From Bacteroidota bacterium (lineage in GTDB: Bacteria > Bacteroidota > Bacteroidia > Bacteroidales > F082): a stretch of DNA of 64,000 bases. The translations under genes and the position numbers were made by a program. Of the stretch, positions 55,536 to 63,947 are shown piece by piece (position 1 is the stretch's first letter; each line of letters opens with the position of its first letter). The notes below the pieces were generated by a model. That model did no database searches. It had not been told where the DNA came from and saw only the letters and a program-made list of their open reading frames with translations. The stretch lies in the NCBI GenBank assembly GCA_002686705.1, contig NYYH01000077.1, positions 1-64,000 on the forward strand, in the 5' to 3' direction.

Positions 55536-55648
55536 AGAAAATTCTGAATAAGAGGGTAATAGAAGATATTAGTATTAATCTAGAATAGTAATTACACAAT
55601 TTATTTGTTAATATTTCTTAATTATGTTCACATAATTTGTTAATCGTA

Positions 55649-55677
55649 TTGACATTCCTATTTTTTAGTTAAGTTTG
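55649..55677 (+). promoter_or_regulatory. Promoter of the second OmpH/Skp gene
   Basis: TTG (55649-55651), 18 bases and TAAGTTTG (55670-55677) match the Bacteroidota consensus well. It lies 51 bases ahead of the start codon, so the second copy can be expressed separately from bamA. Confidence 0.75.
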
Positions 55678-55727
55678 CACCCCTGAATTTCGAATATTAG
55701 TAACCATATTATTAATAAATAAAAAAG

Positions 55728-56246
55728 ATGAAATCGTTTAGAAAAGTTATTACATCGTTGTCTCTTATTGTTCTTATTTCAAGTGTTGGATTTGCGCAAT
55801 CAGGAGCTAAATTCGGATACATTGATTCAAATGAAATATTAACATTAATGCCCGAAACAGATTCCCTTCAGAAAGAACTTAAAGATTATGCTGATTATCT
55901 TGATGAACAAATGTCTACAATGGCTATGGAATATCAATCAAAAGTTAGCATATATCAAGAGAATGTAGCTACTATGTCAGACTTGATAAGACAAACTAAA
56001 GAAAAAGAAATTACTGATTTACAAAATCGTATTCAAGCATTCCAGCAATCGGCTGATCAGGATCTTCAGGCAAAACAAGCTGAACTTTTTAACCCATTGA
56101 TTGAGAAAGTTAAAGTTGCAATTACTGAAGTTTCACGCGAAAATAATTATAATTATATTTTTGATGTAGGAACTGGAGCACTTGTTTTTTACGAAACAGG
56201 AGATAATATACTTCCATTAGTAAAGGCAAAACTAGGAGTTCAGTAG
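55728..56246 (+). CDS. OmpH/Skp-family periplasmic chaperone (second copy)
   Basis: Paralogue of the preceding gene: 172 residues, signal peptide (GFAQS), AKFGYIDSNEILTLMPETD, a coiled-coil arm (about residues 40-115) and the ending NNYNYIFDVGTGALVFYE. Two adjacent Skp genes after bamA are common in Bacteroidota, and heteromeric or cargo-specific use is possible. It has its own promoter and is followed by a strong terminator. Confidence 0.93.
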   Translation: MKSFRKVITSLSLIVLISSVGFAQSGAKFGYIDSNEILTLMPETDSLQKELKDYADYLDEQMSTMAMEYQSKVSIYQENVATMSDLIRQTKEKEITDLQNRIQAFQQSADQDLQAKQAELFNPLIEKVKVAITEVSRENNYNYIFDVGTGALVFYETGDNILPLVKAKLGVQ

Positions 56247-56269
56247 TTCACAACTCACAACGATATTAA

Positions 56270-56303
56270 ACCTCGAAAGGACATAACCTTTCGGGGTTTT
56301 TGT
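56270..56303 (+). terminator. Intrinsic terminator after the second Skp gene
   Basis: CCTCGAAAGG and CCTTTCGGGG form a 10-bp stem (one G-U pair) around a 5-base loop, followed by TTTTTG TTTT. It closes the bamA-skp-skp block. Confidence 0.88.
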
Positions 56304-56430
56304 TTTGTTACACATTCTTCAGCAAGCAATTCTCAGTATTGAAGTGGTGTATTTGAAACAGTTATCCTTTATTGATAAAATAATCTGTAAACCCTGTTTA
56401 ATTCGTGTAATACTACTATTTTAGTAAAAT

Positions 56431-57297
56431 ATGAATAATTCTACAAATGTTAACAATCCTGAAAGGGTTGATATCGAAAAAGTACTTTCTGATAAAAGCC
56501 CACTTCTGAAAAGATTTCTCCCTGGTTTTATGGTTAGTTATCTAAAGCGACTTATTCATCAAGATACTCTCAATTTATTCTTGCAAAACCATGGACATCT
56601 TTCAGGGATTGAATTTATTGAGGCACTATTAACTGATTTGAATACGAAACTTGATATTTCAGGCCTCAACAATATTCCGAAGGATGGTAGATATATAATT
56701 GCTTCAAACCATCCTCTGGGTGGAATTGATGGACTAGCACTAATGCTTGCAGTTGGCAAAGTAAGAAAAGATCTTGTGTTTCCTGTGAACGATATATTAA
56801 TGAATATCGAAAATTTAAGACCATTATTTATTCCGATCAACAAACATGGTAGTAATGCTCAAAATATCAAAATTTTAAATGATACTTTTGCCTCCGACAA
56901 AATAATATGTTATTTCCCATTTGGTCTTGTTTCGAGGAAAAGGAAAGGAAAAATTATGGATATTGAATGGAAAAACACTTTTATATCAAAAGCAAAAAAA
57001 TATAAACGTGATATTATTCCTACACATATTGGTGGTCGTAATTCTAACTTCTTTTATAATCTTTCAAATATCCGTAAAGCTATTGGAATTAAGGCAAACA
57101 TAGAAATGCTTTTCCTTGTTAATGAGTTTATTAAACAGAGAAACAGCACTTTAAAAATTACTTTTGGATCACCCATATCCTATAGTACCTTTGATAATAG
57201 GCATACAAAAGCTGAATGGGCTGAAATATTGAGGCAGTATTCATATAGTTTGGATACTGGTTATAACGAATTAATTGGTAAAGAGCTAGGAGTCTAG
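56431..57297 (+). CDS. Acyltransferase, GlsA/PlsC-like
   Basis: The 288-residue protein carries the glycerophospholipid acyltransferase box SNHPLGGIDG (residues 92-101; HxxxxxD-like with H94 and D100), plus FPVNDILMN and YFPFGLVSRKRKGK (substrate-binding) motifs. It lies beside an OlsB-like acyltransferase, the arrangement of the glsA/glsB genes that make glycine lipids in Bacteroides. By that analogy this would be the O-acyltransferase that completes an N-acyl-3-hydroxyacyl-glycine (or related aminolipid). A simple 1-acylglycerol-3-phosphate acyltransferase is the alternative. Confidence 0.75.
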   Translation: MNNSTNVNNPERVDIEKVLSDKSPLLKRFLPGFMVSYLKRLIHQDTLNLFLQNHGHLSGIEFIEALLTDLNTKLDISGLNNIPKDGRYIIASNHPLGGIDGLALMLAVGKVRKDLVFPVNDILMNIENLRPLFIPINKHGSNAQNIKILNDTFASDKIICYFPFGLVSRKRKGKIMDIEWKNTFISKAKKYKRDIIPTHIGGRNSNFFYNLSNIRKAIGIKANIEMLFLVNEFIKQRNSTLKITFGSPISYSTFDNRHTKAEWAEILRQYSYSLDTGYNELIGKELGV

Positions 57298-57356
57298 TGC
57301 ATTGTTTGATTGTATAATGTGGTTTTCGCCACTTAATCTTAGAACGAACAACGAAA

Positions 57357-57388
57357 TTGCAGTTTAATAATGTCAAGTATTATATTTG
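57357..57388 (+). promoter_or_regulatory. Promoter of the OlsB/GlsB-like gene
   Basis: TTG (57357-57359), 21 bases and TATATTTG (57381-57388) fit the consensus. The -7 box includes the TTG that begins the longest open frame, so translation starts downstream at 57413. Confidence 0.65.
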
Positions 57389-57412
57389 TATTATGGATTA
57401 ATAAATGTCGAA

Positions 57413-58342
57413 ATGAAAACTATAATTCCTCCTGTTGATAAACGACTATTAGAGAAAGAACTAAATCCCGATCGATTTCTAAAAAAAACTAATAATGGTA
57501 ATAATGAGATTTATCTTGTTAGTGAAATGGATTCACCAAACGTAGTTCGTGAAATTGGAAGACTTCGTGAAGTTACTTTTCGGGATGCAGGTGGCGGAAC
57601 TGGAGAAGAACTTGATCTTGACTCATTCGACAAAGGGGAATATGCATTTAAACAACTTGTGTTATGGGACCCCAATGATAAGGAATTAATTGGAGGCTAT
57701 CGTTTTATTTATTGTGAGCATCTTGAAATCGATAAGGATGGATCTATTAAATCACCAACCGCAAGTTTATTCAAATATTCAAGAACATTTATTAAAGATT
57801 ATTTTCCATTTACAATTGAACTTGGACGGTCTTTTGTTCAACCACTCTATCAACCAACATTTAATTTAAGAAGAGGAATGTATGCGCTTGATAATTTGTG
57901 GGATGGTATCGGAGCAGTAATTGTAGATAATCCAGAAATTAAATATTTGTTTGGCAAAGTAACAATGTATCCTCATTTCGATACCTTGGCACGAGATATG
58001 ATATTATTTTTTTTAGAAAAGTATTTCCCTGATAATGAAAAGCTAATTTATCCTATTGATCCATTAATGATAGGAACATCAAAAAAAATATTGAATAATA
58101 TTTTTGCAGGATGTAATTATGATGAAGATTATAAGACACTAATTCAAAAGGTACGTAAACTTGGCGAAAATGTACCTCCACTTGTAAATGCGTATATGAA
58201 TTTGTCGGCAACAATGAAAACTTTTGGCACAGCAGTTAATCATCATTTTGGAGATGTTGAAGAAACCGGAATACTTCTCACTGTTGAAGATATTTTTGCT
58301 GATAAGAAGGATAGACATCTTACATCGAATAAAAAAAAATAA
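57413..58342 (+). CDS. OlsB/GlsB-like N-acyltransferase
   Basis: This GNAT-fold acyltransferase (309 residues) has REIGRLREVTFRDAGGGTGE, LIGGYRFIYC, ELGRSFVQPLYQPTFNLRRG and YLFGKVTMYPHF, matching OlsB/GlsB and hemolysin-like acyltransferases. GlsB in Bacteroides attaches a 3-hydroxy fatty acid to glycine; here glycine or another amino acid is possible. Next to a GlsA-like gene, it indicates an aminolipid pathway for the envelope. The ATG at 57413 is chosen because the longer frame begins in the promoter. Confidence 0.8.
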   Translation: MKTIIPPVDKRLLEKELNPDRFLKKTNNGNNEIYLVSEMDSPNVVREIGRLREVTFRDAGGGTGEELDLDSFDKGEYAFKQLVLWDPNDKELIGGYRFIYCEHLEIDKDGSIKSPTASLFKYSRTFIKDYFPFTIELGRSFVQPLYQPTFNLRRGMYALDNLWDGIGAVIVDNPEIKYLFGKVTMYPHFDTLARDMILFFLEKYFPDNEKLIYPIDPLMIGTSKKILNNIFAGCNYDEDYKTLIQKVRKLGENVPPLVNAYMNLSATMKTFGTAVNHHFGDVEETGILLTVEDIFADKKDRHLTSNKKK

Positions 58343-58355
58343 AATTTTAGTCTTC

Positions 58356-58979
58356 ATGAAGATTAATTATGCCGATTTTATAATAAGCTCAACTGATGTA
58401 GGAAAGTGCCCTATTCCTGATAAGCCTGAATATGCATTTATTGGGAGGTCGAACGTTGGTAAATCATCGTTAATTAATATGATAACCGGCAGAAAGAAAC
58501 TTGCTAAAATATCCTCAACTCCCGGAAAAACAATATTAATAAACCATTTCATTATTAACAACCAGTGGTATTTAGTTGACTTACCCGGTTACGGATTTGC
58601 AAAACGATCGAAAACAGAACGTTTGAAATGGGAAAAGATGATAAGAAAGTATATTTTAAACAGACCAAATATGCTTACTTTATTTTTGCTAATTGATATT
58701 AGGATAGAACCTCAACAAATAGATCTTGAGTTTATTGAATGGCTTGGAATTTCAAGTATCCCATTTGTTATTGCTTTTACCAAAGCTGATAAACTCAAAA
58801 CAAATCAGCTAGCTTCTAATATAAAAACATATAAAAATAAGCTATCCGAAAGCTGGGAAGAACTTCCTCCAATAATTGTTACATCATCAACAAATAATTT
58901 GGGAAGAGATAAACTACTTGAGTTCATTGAAAATACTAATAAAGTATATAGAAATGATACTAAACTGAAGGGCTTGTAA
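58356..58979 (+). CDS. engB: Ribosome biogenesis GTP-binding protein EngB/YihA
   Basis: The 207-residue GTPase starts at the ATG at 58356 (MKINYADFIISSTDVGKCP); longer frames enter the upstream gene. G1 is GRSNVGKSSL, G3 is DLPGYGFA, and G4 is TKADK. EngB assists 50S assembly and cell-cycle progression. Neighbours are unrelated in function. Confidence 0.95.
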   Translation: MKINYADFIISSTDVGKCPIPDKPEYAFIGRSNVGKSSLINMITGRKKLAKISSTPGKTILINHFIINNQWYLVDLPGYGFAKRSKTERLKWEKMIRKYILNRPNMLTLFLLIDIRIEPQQIDLEFIEWLGISSIPFVIAFTKADKLKTNQLASNIKTYKNKLSESWEELPPIIVTSSTNNLGRDKLLEFIENTNKVYRNDTKLKGL

Positions 58980-59023
58980 GGTAAATAAATGTTTGGTAAT
59001 TGTGACCTTGGATTAGATAAAGG

Positions 59024-59350
59024 TTAAATTTTTATTTCAAAAAGAACTTGATTTTTACTCACCACATCTTTTTTCTTCACAAAAAGTTTTAATTCACCAT
59101 CCATTGGTGCTATTACTTTATTCATCATTTTCATTGCATCAAGAATAAGTATAATGTCACCTTCTTTTACATTTCGTTTTTGCTTAAAAAAAATTTCGGT
59201 AATAATACCAGGAATAAATGCCCGAACTTTTCCGGGATTATATTCTTCGTATTTTTTCCGCTGCTTAAATTTGTGCGTAAGAAGAGTCTTATACTTTACA
59301 CCATCAATATCAATTGAACTAAACCGTATTTTTTTTTCTTCGTTTGCCAT
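59024..59350 (-). CDS. Biotin carboxyl carrier protein
   Basis: A 108-residue biotinyl-domain protein with the biotinylation site A-M-K74-M in LILDAMKMMNKVIAP. Short carriers like this accept carboxyl groups in propionyl-/methylmalonyl-CoA (de)carboxylases. It starts 12 bases after the carboxyltransferase stop on the same strand, an evident operon. No oxaloacetate or methylmalonyl-CoA decarboxylase membrane (beta) subunit is adjacent. Confidence 0.93.
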   Translation of the reverse strand: MANEEKKIRFSSIDIDGVKYKTLLTHKFKQRKKYEEYNPGKVRAFIPGIITEIFFKQKRNVKEGDIILILDAMKMMNKVIAPMDGELKLFVKKKDVVSKNQVLFEIKI

Positions 59351-59362
59351 AACATATCCGGA

Positions 59363-60910
59363 TTAAAACGGTGGAATCCCATGTTTTTTATTGGGAAGTT
59401 GAACTTTTTTATCCTTTGAGATATCAAGAGCATGAATCAGCATTTTCCGTGTTTCATCTGGTTCAATTACCGCATCAACATAACCATAAGCAGCAGCAAC
59501 ATATGGATTTGCGAATTTTGTTTTATACTCAGCAACCTTTTCTTTACGCATTATTGCGGGATCAGCGGCTGTCATAATTTCTTTCCGGAAAATAATATTT
59601 GAAGCACCTTCAGGTCCCATAACGGCAATTTCAGCAGTAGGCCAAGCAAAAACAAAATCAGCTCTAAGGTGATGCGAACACATAGCTATATAGCCCCCAC
59701 CATAAGCTTTACGAGTTATTAATGTAATTTTTGGCACTGTTGCTTCTGAATAAGCATATAGTAATTTTGCGCCATGACGAATTACACCGGCATGTTCCTG
59801 ATCAACTCCTGGTAAGTATCCCGGGAGGTCAACTAGTGTTACCAGTGGAATATTAAAAGCGTCACAATATCGCACAAAACGTGCTGCCTTATCCGATGAG
59901 TCAACATCAAGAACACCAGCAAGATAAAGGGGCTGATTTGCAACAATACCAACAGTATCTCCATTTATTCTAGCGAAACCAATTACAATGTTCTTTGCAA
60001 ATAAATCCTGAATTTCAAAGAAATATGAATCGTCAGCAAAAGCTCTTATCAAATCCCTTACATCGTAAGGCTGCTTTGCATTTGAAGGCATTACACTATC
60101 AATCTTAAAACGTCTTGTTTTAGGTGACTTTTTTGGAAAGCGTTTTGCCTTGTTAATATTGTTCCACGGGATAAAACTGATAAGTTGTTTTACCTGACTA
60201 AAACATTCCTCTTCGCTTTCTGCATAAAAATGAGCATTCCCTGTCTCCTCGCAGTGTATCCTTGCACCACCTAAAGCCTCCATCGTAATCTCCTCACCAA
60301 GTACCGTTTTAATCACTTCAGGTCCTGTAATAAACATCTTGGTTATTTTTTCCACAGTAAAAACAAAATCGGTTAGGGCAGGTGAATAAACTGCACCACC
60401 TGCGCATGGCCCTAGTATAACAGATATTTGAGGAATTACCCCCGAAGCAAGCGTATTACGGAAAAATATCTCACCATAACCTGCCAACGAGTTAACCCCT
60501 TCCTGAATACGTGCTCCACCTGAATCATTAATTCCAATTAATGGAACTTTCAGTTTTAATGCATGATCCATTATTTTTGTGATCTTTTTTGCATGCATCC
60601 ATCCTAACGATCCGCCGGCAACTGTAAAATCCTGAGCATAAATACATACAGGTTGTCCAGTAATATTACCCGTACCAGTAATTACACCATCACCGGGTAA
60701 GTACTTTTTATCCATATCAAAATCCTTTGCAGCATGTTCTACAAATAAATCATACTCATGAAAAGATTTTGGATCGAGAAGTGCAATAATTCTCTCTCTC
60801 GCTGTAAGTTTACCAATGGCTTTTTGTTTTTCAATGGCTTTTACACCACCTCCCTTTAAAGCCGTACGCATACGTTTTTTAAGATCTGTTGATTTTTCTT
60901 TGATGCCCAT
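59363..60910 (-). CDS. Acyl-CoA carboxyltransferase (methylmalonyl-CoA decarboxylase alpha / propionyl-CoA carboxylase beta)
   Basis: The 515 residues follow the carboxyltransferase pattern: TARERIIALLDPKSFHEYD, GGSLGWMHAKKI, INDSGGARIQEGV, ILGPCAGGAVYSPALTDF (first half) and LPGYLPGVDQEHAGVIRHGAKLLYAYSEATVPK, YIAMCSHHL, MGPEGASNIIFRKE (second half). The family transfers CO2 between biotin and propionyl-CoA/methylmalonyl-CoA. In Bacteroidota it serves propionate formation via methylmalonyl-CoA. It is upstream of the biotin carrier gene, and its leader holds a promoter and a terminator-like RNA structure (60933-61028). Confidence 0.9.
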   Translation of the reverse strand: MGIKEKSTDLKKRMRTALKGGGVKAIEKQKAIGKLTARERIIALLDPKSFHEYDLFVEHAAKDFDMDKKYLPGDGVITGTGNITGQPVCIYAQDFTVAGGSLGWMHAKKITKIMDHALKLKVPLIGINDSGGARIQEGVNSLAGYGEIFFRNTLASGVIPQISVILGPCAGGAVYSPALTDFVFTVEKITKMFITGPEVIKTVLGEEITMEALGGARIHCEETGNAHFYAESEEECFSQVKQLISFIPWNNINKAKRFPKKSPKTRRFKIDSVMPSNAKQPYDVRDLIRAFADDSYFFEIQDLFAKNIVIGFARINGDTVGIVANQPLYLAGVLDVDSSDKAARFVRYCDAFNIPLVTLVDLPGYLPGVDQEHAGVIRHGAKLLYAYSEATVPKITLITRKAYGGGYIAMCSHHLRADFVFAWPTAEIAVMGPEGASNIIFRKEIMTAADPAIMRKEKVAEYKTKFANPYVAAAYGYVDAVIEPDETRKMLIHALDISKDKKVQLPNKKHGIPPF

Positions 60911-60932
60911 AATAGATTAGTTTTGGGTTCAC

Positions 60933-60991
60933 AAAAAAAGAGATAAGCTCAGCCTTAAGGGCTTTCTTTCCTCATTGGAAAACTTATCTCT
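60933..60991 (-). ncRNA. Leader RNA with three-way-junction fold and terminator-like U-run
   Basis: On the minus strand AGAGATAAG (60991-60983) pairs perfectly with CTTATCTCT (60947-60939), enclosing two small hairpins, TTTCC-aatga-GGAAA and AGCC-cttaa-GGCT. A run of seven T follows (60939-60933). The outer stem begins where transcription from the adjacent promoter should start. The whole unit resembles a mini riboswitch, attenuator or a short terminated RNA ahead of the carboxyltransferase gene. No known riboswitch class was recognised. Confidence 0.6.
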
Positions 60992-60998
60992 ACCTTTG

Positions 60999-61028
60999 CA
61001 AAAGTATATCAAAATAGCAATAAAGCAA
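60999..61028 (-). promoter_or_regulatory. Promoter of the carboxyltransferase leader
   Basis: TTG (61028-61026), 19 bases and TACTTTTG (61006-60999) on the minus strand are a perfect match to the Bacteroidota sigma consensus. The predicted start is near 60992, directly at the outer stem of the leader structure. Confidence 0.8.
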
Positions 61029-61094
61029 GGTATTTTATACTGTTTAGTGAAAGAAAAATATTTAACTACATTATAATCAATTAAATAAGACCTA

Positions 61095-61442
61095 ATGAAT
61101 GTTGAGGATATAAGAATGTATTGTCTTGAAAAAAAAGGAGTTACCGAAAGCTTCCCTTTTGATGATACAACATTGGTATTCAAGGTAGTAGGTAAAATGT
61201 TTGCCCTAGTTAATCTTGATGGTAATCTAAGGTTGAATTTGAAGTGTGACCCTGAACAGGCAATTATTTTGCGTGAACATCATGATTCTGTAATACCAGG
61301 ATATCATATGAATAAGAAACATTGGAATACGATTCTACTAGATGAAACTATAGCGGATCGATTGTTAATGGAATGGATCGATGATTCTTACAATCTTATT
61401 GTAGAAAATTTGCCAAAAAAGCTGAAGCAAAAATTACATTGA
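61095..61442 (+). CDS. MmcQ/YjbR-family protein
   Basis: A 115-residue member of the MmcQ/YjbR family: CLEKKGVTESFPFDDTTLVFKVVGKMFALV, LNLKCDPEQAIILREHHDSVIPGYHMNKKHWNTI. The fold resembles double-wing DNA-binding domains, but the function of the family is not established. The start is a conventional ATG. Its last 9 bases overlap the 3' end of the convergent TonB receptor gene. Confidence 0.88.
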   Translation: MNVEDIRMYCLEKKGVTESFPFDDTTLVFKVVGKMFALVNLDGNLRLNLKCDPEQAIILREHHDSVIPGYHMNKKHWNTILLDETIADRLLMEWIDDSYNLIVENLPKKLKQKLH

Positions 61443-63947
61443 TATTTTCAAGTGTAAAGTAGGAGTGAAAGGAATAGCTTCAGTAAGAATATTGATGCCA
61501 TTTGTTTGATTTCCGGGTATTTTTTCAAAACTAGAATACTTTAGATTTTTTGTATTTAATACATTTAATATTGAAAAACCTATTTCACCATTCACTTTAC
61601 GATTAAGAAACTTGTAAATTAATGACACATCTAATCGGCTGTATATTGAATTATTGCTTTGTGTAGAGTTAGAATTGTCTGGAAATCCTGATCCAAAAAC
61701 ATAATTTGTGGAAAAGAAAATAGGATCGAAATTTAACATTGCTGCTAGTTTTAATTCATGGAGCTGATCGTGAGGAGCCCTCCTAGTATCTTCTTTCTTG
61801 AAGTAGCTAAAATGCTCAAGTGTTCGACTTATGGAATAAGCAATCCATGCAGAATGTTTTAACACATCTTTTTTTATCAGTATATCAATACCATAACTCT
61901 CTGCTTTGCCATGGAATATATCCTGAATATTTGCATTTATACGATTAATATATCTGGTTAATCCGGTAGTATTTTTATAATAACCCTCAATACTAAATGT
62001 GAAATCATTATTATGAAATGATGTACCAAGTACATAATGTGTTGCATTCAATACTGGAACCTCATCATTATCAGCAATAACCCACATATATCTGTAATTA
62101 CCATACTCATCAACAATTGTGCTTAATGAAACAAACTGACTATAAAGTCCAAATGCTACATTTATTTTCCAGTTTTTATGTGGCTCAATGGATGCTGAAA
62201 CTCTTGGTTCAAAATATACTTTTTTTAAGATTGGCGCATAATTTAACCTGAAACCGACTTTTAGATTAATATTCTTACGTATTGAAATATTATCCTGCGA
62301 ATAGATACTTATCCTACCTGAAGATTCATAATGTTTTGCAGTTAAGGCGTTAAAAGAATATTCCACAAGCTTAACTTCATTGTTATATAAGTTAATACCA
62401 CTTTCGAGTGAATGAATACGATTAATTGTAATTATGTTGCTGTATTCCAGGCATAACTCTCCCAGCTTACTGTGAATCGTATCGTCAGCAAGGTATTCTG
62501 TATTATTTGATAGTGGAAATACTTGTTTGAAATCATTCTGATAAAATGAGTTTAATCCGGAATAACTTAGTCTGAAGTTATTTGTATTTCCATTTTTTAA
62601 TGTGTTACCATAATATATCGACCCACCAAATTGAGTGGTTTCTTCACTGGTTTTCTTGTCAAGTATACTCTTAACTAAGGTATCATCAATTGAATACGAA
62701 AAATTATCAAAGCCACCATGAAGACTAATATAGAAAAGATCGTTGTTGTTAAATGTTGTTGAGTATTTTATGTTGAGGTCCCTAAATCTATAATCAGGTA
62801 TTATAGTTATATCAACATCATTTGTCGTATCAGCATCATTATTGCGTTTAACCAATGATGTCATATCAGACGGATTATACAGATTATAATACGTATGCCT
62901 GTATGCAATAATTAATGAACCTTTTTTAAAGATAGGAATTTCTACCATCCCATTTAACGTCATATTGTTTAAGCTAACTGTAAATGATGGCGATACCGTG
63001 TTTCCGTTTTTCCCGACTATATTTACTATTCCTCCAACCCGTTCTCCAAACAGTGCATCATACCCACCTTTATGAATTTCAATGTCCTTCGCTAAAAAAG
63101 GATTAAATGCACTGATATTATCATTGAAATTTTTTAGGCCGTAAACAGTATATCCATCAAACATAACTTTACTTTGACCAGCATAACTTCCCCAAATAAT
63201 CAGTTCACTGGTTTGTTCGCCAGAGGCGAGTATTCCTGGCATAAGTCGAATAAGGTTTAGTACTGAATTATCACCATAACCTGGTAAAAAATGTGCAATC
63301 TTATGGTTTAGTTTCATTAATCCTGGCTGAACACCTATTTGTGTTGATTTCTCAACTTTACTCCCAACTATAACTACCTCAGATAATCCTATACTTGATG
63401 GAATCAGGGCAAAATCATGAAAACGATTTGTTGATACTAATGTGTCAAGAACATAGTAACCCAGATAAGAAACTTGAACATGAATTAAACTATCCTCTGA
63501 TGGAAATATAGTTGAAAAGCCTCCTTTGAGGTCAGTAACTGATGGCCAACCGTTAATGATCACATGGGAATACGGTAGAGCCTCATTGCTAATTTTATCT
63601 GACACACGGCCTGATATATATAGCTTTGTTCTGGTTTTTTTTACCTCAACTATTTCAGGATAAATAACCCAAACACCATCAATTAATTCGTAATTAAAAG
63701 GTAACCCGGTTAGCAATCCACCAAGAGCTTTTTCTATTGTAGGATATGTATATTTTTTAGTAATTAGAAAAAGTGAAAGGCTTTTATCATCAAACGAAAT
63801 ATTTATATCATCAGAATCAATGATACCTATTAGGACTTTATTTAGGGGTGTTTGGTATGCTTCAATTCGTACTTCTTGTGCTGAAGAAATGAAAAACGAC
63901 AAAAGAATAACTATAGGTACTAAAGAATTTTTTAAAACACTTTTCAA
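61434..63947 (-). CDS. TonB-dependent receptor with N-terminal STN domain (FecA-like)
   Basis: The 837 residues start with a signal peptide (ISSAQ), then a secretin/TonB short N-terminal (STN) domain (about residues 25-100: VRIEAYQTPLNKVLIGIIDS), a carboxypeptidase-like regulatory domain (about 109-190), a plug (LNLIRLMPGILASGEQTSELIIWGSYAGQ...DALFGERVGGIVNIVG) and a barrel ending LHLKISM. An STN domain usually contacts a FecR anti-sigma protein, so regulation by an ECF sigma factor is expected; the upstream genes lie outside the window. Ligand unknown. Confidence 0.85.
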   Translation of the reverse strand: MKSVLKNSLVPIVILLSFFISSAQEVRIEAYQTPLNKVLIGIIDSDDINISFDDKSLSLFLITKKYTYPTIEKALGGLLTGLPFNYELIDGVWVIYPEIVEVKKTRTKLYISGRVSDKISNEALPYSHVIINGWPSVTDLKGGFSTIFPSEDSLIHVQVSYLGYYVLDTLVSTNRFHDFALIPSSIGLSEVVIVGSKVEKSTQIGVQPGLMKLNHKIAHFLPGYGDNSVLNLIRLMPGILASGEQTSELIIWGSYAGQSKVMFDGYTVYGLKNFNDNISAFNPFLAKDIEIHKGGYDALFGERVGGIVNIVGKNGNTVSPSFTVSLNNMTLNGMVEIPIFKKGSLIIAYRHTYYNLYNPSDMTSLVKRNNDADTTNDVDITIIPDYRFRDLNIKYSTTFNNNDLFYISLHGGFDNFSYSIDDTLVKSILDKKTSEETTQFGGSIYYGNTLKNGNTNNFRLSYSGLNSFYQNDFKQVFPLSNNTEYLADDTIHSKLGELCLEYSNIITINRIHSLESGINLYNNEVKLVEYSFNALTAKHYESSGRISIYSQDNISIRKNINLKVGFRLNYAPILKKVYFEPRVSASIEPHKNWKINVAFGLYSQFVSLSTIVDEYGNYRYMWVIADNDEVPVLNATHYVLGTSFHNNDFTFSIEGYYKNTTGLTRYINRINANIQDIFHGKAESYGIDILIKKDVLKHSAWIAYSISRTLEHFSYFKKEDTRRAPHDQLHELKLAAMLNFDPIFFSTNYVFGSGFPDNSNSTQSNNSIYSRLDVSLIYKFLNRKVNGEIGFSILNVLNTKNLKYSSFEKIPGNQTNGINILTEAIPFTPTLHLKISM

